From contig JARPAQ010000026.1 in NCBI GenBank assembly GCA_029460375.1, positions 1 through 6,376 of the forward strand: a stretch of DNA of 6,376 nucleotides, written 5' to 3'. Position numbers and translations under genes: made by a program. Shown here one piece after another: positions 1 through 5,432 of the stretch (within the stretch, counting starts at the first letter, position 1; each line of letters starts with the position of its first letter). Source of the DNA: Nitrososphaerota archaeon. GTDB taxonomy: Archaea; Thermoproteota; Nitrososphaeria; Nitrososphaerales; JACPRH01. The notes below the pieces were generated by a model. The model searched no databases. It saw only the letters and a program-made list of their open reading frames with translations, and was not told where the DNA came from.

Positions 1-1
1 C

Positions 2-91
2 AGTTTTGAAATGACCTCAAAGCAAAAAATTTCTGATGATGTAAAGACAAAATATTCAGACGGGTGGGTTGCGCGTCTGTATCATCTTTAG
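2..91 (+). CDS. C-terminal fragment of an unidentified protein (5' end outside window)
   Basis: Frame 2 is open from the left edge to a TAG at 89-91, giving 29 residues that end in YSDGWVARLYHL. The other two forward frames stop almost at once (TGA at 7-9 in frame 1; TGA at 12-14 in frame 3). The composition looks protein-like, with charged residues and a GW followed by spaced leucines at the end. The tail would converge on trmG10, whose stop lies at 88-90 on the other strand, so the two genes would overlap by 4 bases. That is a common compact arrangement in archaea. A GW...L..L ending is seen in some SRPBCC/AHSA1-type proteins, but 29 residues cannot support a family call. The fragment is short enough that chance remains possible. 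Confidence 0.4.
   Translation, partial: SFEMTSKQKISDDVKTKYSDGWVARLYHL
24..29 (-). terminator. possible oligo-T terminator of the prs-trmG10 operon
   Basis: Read on the minus strand, six consecutive T lie about 60 bases past the trmG10 stop, and a second T-rich patch (complement of 42-54) lies slightly upstream. Archaeal RNA polymerase often terminates at oligo-T tracts without a hairpin. The tract falls within the presumed opposite-strand coding tail, so it could be incidental (lysine/glutamine codons). Weak call based on base composition alone. Confidence 0.22.
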
Positions 92-1107
92 AGCCGTTTT
101 AGCAGCGTTATGGTTCTGGTGAGGCGTCTATGAATGTATATTTTATGCTCCTGAACCCGTTCAAACCGCCCTCCTTCAGGTATAGCGGCGTAGTGGGGGT
201 GGACTATGCAGGCGTGCCTTCCCTTAGGAAGAATGATTTCGAGGGTGTCCATAAGATCTTCAGCAATAACACTTGTCGTTCGTTTATGGGTTGAGGAAGC
301 TCGTCCATACGGCAGGTCGGTAGATACACCGTTCACCTGCACCACTGGAAGATGGCTGGCATCACCGTTCACAATACCTGAGCTGGATATATCAAAGTGT
401 TTCAGATTCTTCAAAGCGCCGGTGCACATTCGCCGTGAAATGTCTACGCCGAGAGATCTTATCCCGATGAGCCCCGCCTCGATCAAGATGCTCCCAGTTC
501 CACAGAAGGGGTCAAGTAGAATCTCGCCTTCCTTGATTTGGGCGAGGTTTACAAGTAGCCTAGCAAACTTTGGGTACAGCACAGACGGGTGGAAGAAAGG
601 CCTTATCCTAGGTCTCCTGTAGTACCAAGACCTTCGAGTTGAAGACGCGTTGACTCCGCAGATATGGAACGCATCCTTGCAGGAGACGCCTACTACCAGC
701 ATATCAGGCTTTTGCAGAGAGACCTTGGCTGCAGGGAAAGTTTCTTTAACGTGGTGGCCGAGGGCGGCTTCTACTTCTGGTTTGATGGCGGTATCTGTAA
801 AGTTGTAGATGCGGGCAGCGAAACTTTTGAAAACTGGAAGCTTGGTGAAGTCTAACCTTCGGAACTCTTCTTCACTAGGGGTGCTTACAGAGCCTATGTG
901 GATTCCGCCTAGACGTATGTATGCTGCCCGTTTTGAGACTACCGCTGGATCTAAATCTCCTTCTACTAGCGCTACTCTGTGGCCTTTGATCTTTATCTTC
1001 GTGTTTCTTGAATATGTCTTGACCAGCGCGTCAAGTTCGCCTAGAGGTATGGTGGAGTCTTCGCCTGAGAGGATGAATAAGCTTCTTTGAACGGTGTGAG
1101 TAAGCAT
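88..1107 (-). CDS. trmG10: tRNA (guanine(10)-N2)-dimethyltransferase, Trm-G10/Trm11 family
   Basis: This 339-residue protein is predicted to transfer methyl groups from S-adenosylmethionine to N2 of guanosine 10 in tRNA, a cytoplasmic modification that stabilises tRNA structure. The N-terminal third (about residues 50-150) matches a THUMP RNA-binding region. A linker follows with RRPRIRPFFHPSVLYPKFAR (164-183), typical of this family. The Rossmann methylase carries motif I DPFCGTG (199-205), an acidic VD after the next strand (221-222), and motif IV DLPYG (264-268). The end has the family-like HRRLTRTI (326-333). Length is close to archaeal homologues (about 330-340). Motif IV reads D-L-P-Y rather than the usual D-P-P-Y; eukaryotic THUMPD2/3 relatives also vary at this second position, so activity is still expected. 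The ATG at 1107 lies 7 bases after the prs stop, implying co-transcription with prs. The N-terminus (RSLFILSGED) fits this start. Confidence 0.88.
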   Translation of the reverse strand: MLTHTVQRSLFILSGEDSTIPLGELDALVKTYSRNTKIKIKGHRVALVEGDLDPAVVSKRAAYIRLGGIHIGSVSTPSEEEFRRLDFTKLPVFKSFAARIYNFTDTAIKPEVEAALGHHVKETFPAAKVSLQKPDMLVVGVSCKDAFHICGVNASSTRRSWYYRRPRIRPFFHPSVLYPKFARLLVNLAQIKEGEILLDPFCGTGSILIEAGLIGIRSLGVDISRRMCTGALKNLKHFDISSSGIVNGDASHLPVVQVNGVSTDLPYGRASSTHKRTTSVIAEDLMDTLEIILPKGRHACIVHPHYAAIPEGGRFERVQEHKIYIHRRLTRTITLLKRL

Positions 1108-1114
1108 ATCCGGT

Positions 1115-2002
1115 TTATCCGAGTGTTTTGAAATGCTCTACTATCGCGGGAGATACGTCGACCTTGCTGACTGGGCTGGGTATCGTATTTGTACCTATGA
1201 CCTCGTCGACCCCTGCTTTGCGCATCTTCTCAAGAGCACCGGCCACCAGCACCGGATGGGTACAGACAGCTATCACCCGTTTTGCACCAGCCTTCTTTAG
1301 CTGAACGGATGCCCTCTGTACACTTCCGCCTGTCGAGATTATATCGTCAACCATTATGACATCCCTGCCTTCTATGCTCAGGTCCACCTGCTTTACCTTA
1401 ACTTCGCCCGTAACTCTATCTCTTTTCTTTTCCAAGACTAAGTGATCTATGCCAAGTATTCTTGAGAAGGCTTCCACCCGGCTGGAGCCTCCGAAGTCTG
1501 GTGAAGCGGCTATAGGGTTGGTCAGTTTAACTTTGTTCTTTATGTGTTGCGCTAAAAGGGGTATTGCTGAAGCGCTGTAGGAGGGGATTGAGAAGTTGCT
1601 TAATCCTTCTACGCTGTGAATATCTACTGTTATGAGTCGTCTTACACCCACATGTCTGAAGAGCCGGGCGAGGACACGCATAGCAACTACCTCTCCTTTC
1701 AGAAACTCTTTATCCTGCCTAGCATATGCGAGGTAAGGTATTACCGCATTAACTTCAGCTCCCTCTTCACTCAGCCGATGGGACAGCATGAAAGCTTGGA
1801 AGAGGTGTCTATCGACGGGGGGGTATGTTGACTGAACCAGAATTACGGGTTGGTTGCGAACTTTGTCAGAAAGTATGATCTTGCTTTCTCCGTCAGGAAA
1901 TATCTTGTATTCAACTTTGATTAGGCGAGCGTTCATCTGCTTCCCCATCTTCTCCGCTAGATCTCGGGAAGCGGGCCCTGGAACGATACACCAGTCCTCC
2001 AT
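1115..2002 (-). CDS. prs: ribose-phosphate pyrophosphokinase (PRPP synthase)
   Basis: The enzyme makes 5-phosphoribosyl-1-diphosphate from ribose 5-phosphate and ATP, feeding purine, pyrimidine, histidine and related pathways in the cytoplasm. The 295-residue length matches archaeal enzymes (about 280-295) rather than longer bacterial ones. Visible motifs are FPDGES (35-40), the ATP-binding YARQDKEF (93-100), the histidine in TVDIHSVEGL (125-134), PDFGGSSR (168-175), the flexible-loop basic cluster EKKRDR (191-196), and the PRPP/ribose-5-phosphate loop VDDIISTGGS (218-227). All expected catalytic elements are present. The ATG at 2002 is about 30 bases downstream of a TATA-like box on the same strand, so the message should have only a short leader. 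It is the first gene of a leftward pair with trmG10, 7 bases apart, and is divergent from the stress protein gene. Confidence 0.95.
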   Translation of the reverse strand: MEDWCIVPGPASRDLAEKMGKQMNARLIKVEYKIFPDGESKIILSDKVRNQPVILVQSTYPPVDRHLFQAFMLSHRLSEEGAEVNAVIPYLAYARQDKEFLKGEVVAMRVLARLFRHVGVRRLITVDIHSVEGLSNFSIPSYSASAIPLLAQHIKNKVKLTNPIAASPDFGGSSRVEAFSRILGIDHLVLEKKRDRVTGEVKVKQVDLSIEGRDVIMVDDIISTGGSVQRASVQLKKAGAKRVIAVCTHPVLVAGALEKMRKAGVDEVIGTNTIPSPVSKVDVSPAIVEHFKTLG

Positions 2003-2032
2003 ATCGAAACAGCAGACAGCTCGAAAGACACC

Positions 2033-2039
2033 TATATAA
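2033..2039 (-). promoter_or_regulatory. TATA box for prs-trmG10
   Basis: On the minus strand the sequence TTATATA is centred near 2036. Archaeal transcription typically starts about 26 bases downstream, near 2010, leaving a leader of roughly 8 bases before the prs ATG at 2002. No clear Shine-Dalgarno precedes that ATG, consistent with a very short leader. The position and composition fit; the start site itself is inferred. Confidence 0.55.
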
Positions 2040-2053
2040 TGCTAATCAAAAAA

Positions 2054-2060
2054 TTAAATA
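2054..2060 (+). promoter_or_regulatory. TATA box for the universal stress protein gene
   Basis: TTAAATA lies with its centre about 24 bases before the ATG at 2081. Given the usual archaeal distance of 25-27 bases to the start of transcription, the message would begin at or next to that ATG, so it would be leaderless. This argues against the in-frame upstream ATG at 2039, which lies before the box. The box is about 20 bases from the oppositely directed prs TATA box. Confidence 0.55.
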
Positions 2061-2080
2061 GCGCAGGCATAATCAAGTAC

Positions 2081-2542
2081 ATGAGAAGTTTGAAGACTAT
2101 CAACAAGATACTTGTGCCTATAGACGAATCTGAGGAGGCGAAGAAGGCCGCCGAGTTTGCTGCGGATCTAGCTAAAGACGTAGGGGCAGAAGTGCTAGTT
2201 ATCACGGTGATATCTATGCCGAGGTTCTTCAGCCCCATACTGAACATGCCTCAAAATCAAACCATAACGAAAAAACTCCTCGAGGACGAAGAAAAATATG
2301 TAAAGTCGTATATGACACCCATAGTTGAGCACCTATCTAAAACCGGCGTCAAAGCCAGTTCAAAGATCGTCAAAACCGATATATCGATAGTAAACGCCAT
2401 TCGCAACACTGCGGATGACGAGGAGGCAGATCTGATAGTTATAGGATCTACCGGTATGACCGCGGTGAAGAGGGTGTTACTGGGCAGCATATCCAGCGGT
2501 GTTGTGACACACGCCCACTGCCCTGTGCTCGTGGTTAGGTAA
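2081..2542 (+). CDS. universal stress protein, UspA family (ATP-binding type)
   Basis: A single Usp domain of 153 residues, the standard size for small universal stress proteins, which are soluble, usually dimeric nucleotide-binding proteins linked to stress or energy status. The first strand NKILVPIDES (8-17) has the conserved Asp (D15). The C-terminal nucleotide loop is G-2x-G-9x-G-S: G122, G125, G135, S136, followed by the final strand CPVLVV. That motif is the ATP-binding type. An in-frame ATG at 2039 would add 14 residues (MLIKKLNSAGIIKY). I prefer 2081 because Usp proteins normally start a few residues before the first strand and because a TATA box at 2054-2060 lies inside the would-be extension. 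It is divergent from prs. The physiological signal cannot be told from sequence. Confidence 0.92.
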   Translation: MRSLKTINKILVPIDESEEAKKAAEFAADLAKDVGAEVLVITVISMPRFFSPILNMPQNQTITKKLLEDEEKYVKSYMTPIVEHLSKTGVKASSKIVKTDISIVNAIRNTADDEEADLIVIGSTGMTAVKRVLLGSISSGVVTHAHCPVLVVR

Positions 2543-2544
2543 CC

Positions 2545-2552
2545 TTTTAAAT
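2545..2552 (+). promoter_or_regulatory. TATA-like box for the zinc-ribbon gene
   Basis: TTTTAAAT starts 3 bases after the stress protein stop codon and is centred about 30 bases before the ATG at 2579. Transcription from it would start near 2574-2576, just before that ATG and downstream of the alternative in-frame GTG at 2555. It suggests separate transcription of the zinc-ribbon gene in addition to any read-through from upstream. Confidence 0.42.
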
Positions 2553-2578
2553 GCGTGATCGCCCGAGCTTATCTTGGA

Positions 2579-2794
2579 ATGTCGCAGCAATTCTGTCCCG
2601 AATGTGGCGGTACGCTATTCTATGATATCCCTATGAAGCGGTATCTCTGTAGGAGCTGTGGCCTCTACGTGACCAAGGATGAAATCTCAGACCTGAGAGA
2701 TAAAGATAGGAGACGCGAAGAGGACAGCGGAAGACAGAAGACACGCAAACACGAGGAATATCTAGAATGGTGGCTCGGGAAAAAGAAGCGTTAA
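2579..2794 (+). CDS. small zinc-ribbon protein of unknown function
   Basis: A 71-residue protein whose N-terminal half is a zinc ribbon with two CxxC knuckles: CPECGG (C6, C9) and CRSCG (C24, C27), separated by 14 residues, enough to bind one zinc ion. The C-terminal half is a highly charged, probably helical tail rich in Asp, Glu, Lys and Arg, ending in EYLEWWLGKKKR. Ribbons of this type occur in archaeal transcription and translation factors and in many uncharacterised small proteins, so nucleic-acid or protein binding is plausible but not shown. An in-frame GTG at 2555 would add eight residues. The ATG at 2579 is preferred because it lies about 30 bases after a TATA-like box and directly before the ribbon. 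It follows the stress protein gene by 36 bases on the same strand. Confidence 0.72.
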   Translation: MSQQFCPECGGTLFYDIPMKRYLCRSCGLYVTKDEISDLRDKDRRREEDSGRQKTRKHEEYLEWWLGKKKR

Positions 2795-2804
2795 AACGAT
2801 ACAA

Positions 2805-2822
2805 GAGACGGTTACTCGTCTC
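2805..2822 (+). repeat. short perfect inverted repeat (6-bp stem, 6-base loop) after the zinc-ribbon gene
   Basis: GAGACG at 2805-2810 and CGTCTC at 2817-2822 are perfect complements around GTTACT. The hairpin would begin 10 bases after the TAA at 2792-2794. It could act as an RNA 3'-end structure, but no T tract follows, so it is not a classical terminator. A 6-bp repeat can occur by chance. Confidence 0.35.
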
Positions 2823-2856
2823 AACAGCCTAGAGCAAACTATTCTAAACCGAACTG

Positions 2857-2864
2857 AATTATAA
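2857..2864 (+). promoter_or_regulatory. candidate distal TATA box for the rad50-like gene
   Basis: AATTATAA lies in the intergenic region and would place transcription start near 2885-2890, giving a leader of about 100 bases containing both arms of the inverted repeat at 2917-2982. A nearer alternative is TATTTAT at 2935-2941, which would start transcription near 2964 and exclude the left arm. Sequence alone does not decide between them. Confidence 0.3.
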
Positions 2865-2921
2865 GGAAGCGATAAAGCTATAGTCCTCAAACCCTTCTAC
2901 ACCTTATCTGGAATAACCTCC

Positions 2922-2931
2922 GTCTTAAGAC
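2922..2931. promoter_or_regulatory. 10-base palindrome GTCTTAAGAC, possible operator
   Basis: GTCTTAAGAC is perfectly self-complementary and overlaps the left arm of the longer inverted repeat. It sits just upstream of the TATTTAT at 2935-2941, where a dimeric archaeal regulator could influence TBP/TFB binding. No second copy was seen in the window. Operator function is only suggested by symmetry and position. Confidence 0.28.
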
Positions 2932-2977
2932 AGGTATTTATGGAACAACCCACCTGCAAAAAGATGGAACAGAAGAC

Positions 2978-2982
2978 GGAGG
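2978..2982 (+). promoter_or_regulatory. Shine-Dalgarno GGAGG for the rad50-like gene
   Basis: GGAGG (within ACGGAGGAG) ends 9 bases before the GTG at 2992. It is one of the two strongest ribosome-binding sites in the window and fixes the start of the ATPase at a GTG rather than at a later codon. Confidence 0.7.
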
Positions 2983-2991
2983 AGCCGAATT

Positions 2992-5376
2992 GTGAAGCTT
3001 ATAGATCTAGAGGTAAAGAACTTTGCTACATACAAGGATCAGAAGTGGAACTTCACCAAAGCATCTTCACCAGTATTCGTAAGCGGAGATACAGGTTCAG
3101 GTAAAACTACATTCTTCATAGACGCCGTAACGTCTGCACTCTACGGAAGAGCGTACGGTGAAATGAGACCCGGCTCCGTAAAAGAGACGATATCCTCAGG
3201 AGCGTCGCAAGCGATAGTCAAGCTTTCCTTCGAAGTCGGCGGTGAAAGATACATTCTGGCGCGAATCTTCTATCTACGCGGCACTTCGAAAGCGCAGTTG
3301 AGAAAGGTGTCGGATTCTGAAGACACGGTGATATCCTCCTCGACCAAGGAGGTTGATTCAAAGGTTCTTGATCTGATAAGGATGGAGTATAAAGCCTTCC
3401 TTAACACAGTTGTGATACGCCAAGGTGAAGTGGCAAGCATAATTTCGAAGAACCTCGATCCAGCGGAGAGGAGACAGATATTTCTTGACGCGTTCAACAT
3501 AGAGTTTCAGAAGCATCAGGAAACAGCCAAGACGGCGCGACAGAAGAGGCAGAACGATTTAACGAAGCTCGACGTACAGATAGAACAGCTCCAAGAGCAG
3601 ATGAAGATAAAGCCAGAGATAGAGGAGACAAAAAGGAAGACTGAAGATGCCGTAAAGGCTCTATCAGTAGAGACAGAGGAAGAAGAGAAGAAGCTCACAT
3701 CGATTCTGAAGCGAGTAAAACATCTTGAAGCCGAGTCAGCTCGTCTAAACAAAGAGGTTGCTCGAAAGAAGGGTAGAATAGAAGAACTCGAAACAAACCG
3801 AGAAAAACTGAAGAACTTAAAGACTGAAGCCTTAGATCTCCAGAGCAGAGTAGAGGATGTCAATGAAGCGAAACTTGAAAAGATAAGCGTATTGACCGCA
3901 CAGATGGTTAAGCTCTTAGAGCAGGAGGAGCGGCTGAAAGAACTGAAGAATGAACTAAAAGAAGTAGAGAGTATAGTGAAAGAAAAGGAGGAGCTAGAGG
4001 AGAAGGTCAAGAGTCTTGCGCAAGTACCTGAAGAATTGGGAGCCTGTGAAAAAGAGCTTAAAGATACACAAAGAAAGATGTACAGGACAAATAGATCTCT
4101 GAATGAGAATCTTGCTATACTTTCAAGGCTCAAGAATGAAGAGGAACTCCTACAGATGAGCGGGGAAGCATGTCCGGTCTGTCGATCCAAGATAACATCT
4201 GGCAGGAAAGAGGAGATACAGAAACACATAGATGAAGAGAAGAGAAGCCTCGAAAAAAGCTGCGGTAGGGAAGAAAAGGTGGTGAAGAAACTAGAGGAGA
4301 AGGCAGCCGAACTTGACGAAAGCATCAAGATTCTCCTCGAAAAAAGCCGTGAACTATCGAATATAGAAGGTCAGATCGGGCGCCTGAAGACATATCCTGC
4401 GAAGAAGAGAAGCCTGCAGAAGAGAATAGTTGATCTTCAAGCCGACTTTGACAAGGCTCGAAATGAAATAGAAAGTTTCACAGAATTACCATACAAAGAG
4501 TCGATGGCATATCTTCAACGGTTAAGCGGTGATGCGAAGGACTACTTCAGAGCCAAAGAGCGTCTCGAAGTCCTGAATGAACTCACGGTTAAGATGAGTG
4601 AGGAGATAGATCTTCTGACACAAGAGGTGGGTGGTATTGAGCATGGTGTGAAAGAGTTAGAGCGGGTGGAGGCTGAGCGTAGAGAACTTGAAGATGAGGG
4701 AGAGATTGTCCGAAGGAGACTGGATGAGCTGAAGAGTGAACTCAACAGCGATAGAGGAGCGTTGGAGACATATAGGATGCAGCTTAATAATTTGAACCAG
4801 ATGGAGAGGCTTATCGAAGAGAAGAAGGTGGAAAGAGAGGAGTGTGAAATTGACAGGAAGGCATACGAAGTTTTGGAAACAAAGATATTCCACGACAGAG
4901 GAGTGCCGTCTCTTCTACTGAGAGATTATGTGGAGAGGATAGAGATCCATGCGAGAAGATACCTAGGCCATTTCATGCCGGATAAAGATATTCGGCTAGA
5001 TGTTACCGAGAAGCAGCTATCGATAAAGGTGCTTGACGGAGGGGTGGAAAGAGGGCTTGAAACATATAGCGGTGGGGAATCGGTCATAGTAGGTTTTGCA
5101 ATAAGACTCGCTATAGGGCGAACCCTCACCGAAGCCTTGACTTGGGAGCGTCCACGCTTCCTTATGATAGATGAGGGATTCGGTCCCCTTGACGAGAATC
5201 TACGTATGGCTGTAGTAGAGGCTTTACGCAGCCTCCAGAATGAGTATGAGCAGATATACGTGATATCGCATATGATGGACATAAAGAGCCACCCTCTATT
5301 CCAGACGCTGGTAGAGGTGGAGAAGGTGGATGGAGAGAGCGGGTTGAAGATCGTCCGTAGCCCTATCCTAGTTTAG
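2992..5376 (+). CDS. rad50: Rad50/SbcC-family DNA double-strand-break repair ATPase with zinc hook
   Basis: A 794-residue SMC-like ATPase expected to work with an Mre11/SbcD nuclease in tethering and processing DNA ends. Order of parts: N-lobe starting KLIDLEVKNFATYKD; Walker A GDTGSGKTT (32-40); Q-loop IRQGEV (Q144); long Glu/Lys-rich coiled coil (about 170-390); zinc hook CPVC (C394, C397), where two molecules join through one zinc; return coiled coil (about 400-640); signature YSGGES (S693-E696); Walker B and D-loop FLMIDEGFGPLDE with D727, E728 and D734; H-loop SHMMD (H760). All catalytic elements are intact. It is somewhat shorter than typical archaeal Rad50 (about 850-900), implying shorter coils. 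IDEGFGPLD and SGGES resemble bacterial SbcC more than the LDEPT form I recall from Pyrococcus/Sulfolobus Rad50. The GTG start has a good GGAGG site. No mre11, herA or nurA is adjacent within the window, unlike the common archaeal operon. Confidence 0.9.
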   Translation: MKLIDLEVKNFATYKDQKWNFTKASSPVFVSGDTGSGKTTFFIDAVTSALYGRAYGEMRPGSVKETISSGASQAIVKLSFEVGGERYILARIFYLRGTSKAQLRKVSDSEDTVISSSTKEVDSKVLDLIRMEYKAFLNTVVIRQGEVASIISKNLDPAERRQIFLDAFNIEFQKHQETAKTARQKRQNDLTKLDVQIEQLQEQMKIKPEIEETKRKTEDAVKALSVETEEEEKKLTSILKRVKHLEAESARLNKEVARKKGRIEELETNREKLKNLKTEALDLQSRVEDVNEAKLEKISVLTAQMVKLLEQEERLKELKNELKEVESIVKEKEELEEKVKSLAQVPEELGACEKELKDTQRKMYRTNRSLNENLAILSRLKNEEELLQMSGEACPVCRSKITSGRKEEIQKHIDEEKRSLEKSCGREEKVVKKLEEKAAELDESIKILLEKSRELSNIEGQIGRLKTYPAKKRSLQKRIVDLQADFDKARNEIESFTELPYKESMAYLQRLSGDAKDYFRAKERLEVLNELTVKMSEEIDLLTQEVGGIEHGVKELERVEAERRELEDEGEIVRRRLDELKSELNSDRGALETYRMQLNNLNQMERLIEEKKVEREECEIDRKAYEVLETKIFHDRGVPSLLLRDYVERIEIHARRYLGHFMPDKDIRLDVTEKQLSIKVLDGGVERGLETYSGGESVIVGFAIRLAIGRTLTEALTWERPRFLMIDEGFGPLDENLRMAVVEALRSLQNEYEQIYVISHMMDIKSHPLFQTLVEVEKVDGESGLKIVRSPILV

Positions 5377-5432
5377 TTTTCAAATATCCTTAATTCGCTT
5401 AGACGGGTTTTAGCTTTTAGTCTACTCTTCTA

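Larger units (their letters stand above)
2917..2982 (+). repeat. 10-bp inverted repeat whose right arm contains the rad50 ribosome-binding site
   Basis: CCTCCGTCTT at 2917-2926 is the exact reverse complement of AAGACGGAGG at 2973-2982, with 46 bases between. The right arm includes the GGAGG Shine-Dalgarno used by the GTG at 2992. If both arms are in one transcript, pairing would hide the ribosome-binding site and could limit translation. Alternatively the arms could be protein-binding sites in DNA. The match is directly visible; the regulatory role is inference. Confidence 0.5.

Noticed and set aside
206..622. 138-codon open frame on the plus strand
   Set aside because: It lies entirely within trmG10 on the other strand, has no recognisable domain, and trmG10 is strongly supported by motifs.
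2039..2080. 14-residue N-terminal extension of the universal stress protein
   Set aside because: It contains the likely TATA box of its own gene, and Usp proteins normally begin close to the first strand, which fits ATG 2081.
2940..3104. 54-residue frame starting ATG GAA CAA, overlapping the rad50 start
   Set aside because: It has no ribosome-binding site, runs out of frame across the conserved Rad50 N-terminus, and most of its length is a shadow. The repeated ATGGAACA (2940 and 2964) is short enough to be chance.
3516..4328. 270-codon open frame on the minus strand, very Ser/Phe-rich
   Set aside because: It is the complement of the Glu/Lys-rich coiled-coil codons of the Rad50-like gene (GAA/GAG/AAG read backwards give TTC/CTC/CTT). 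The product is low-complexity with no domain, and it lies wholly inside a well-supported gene.
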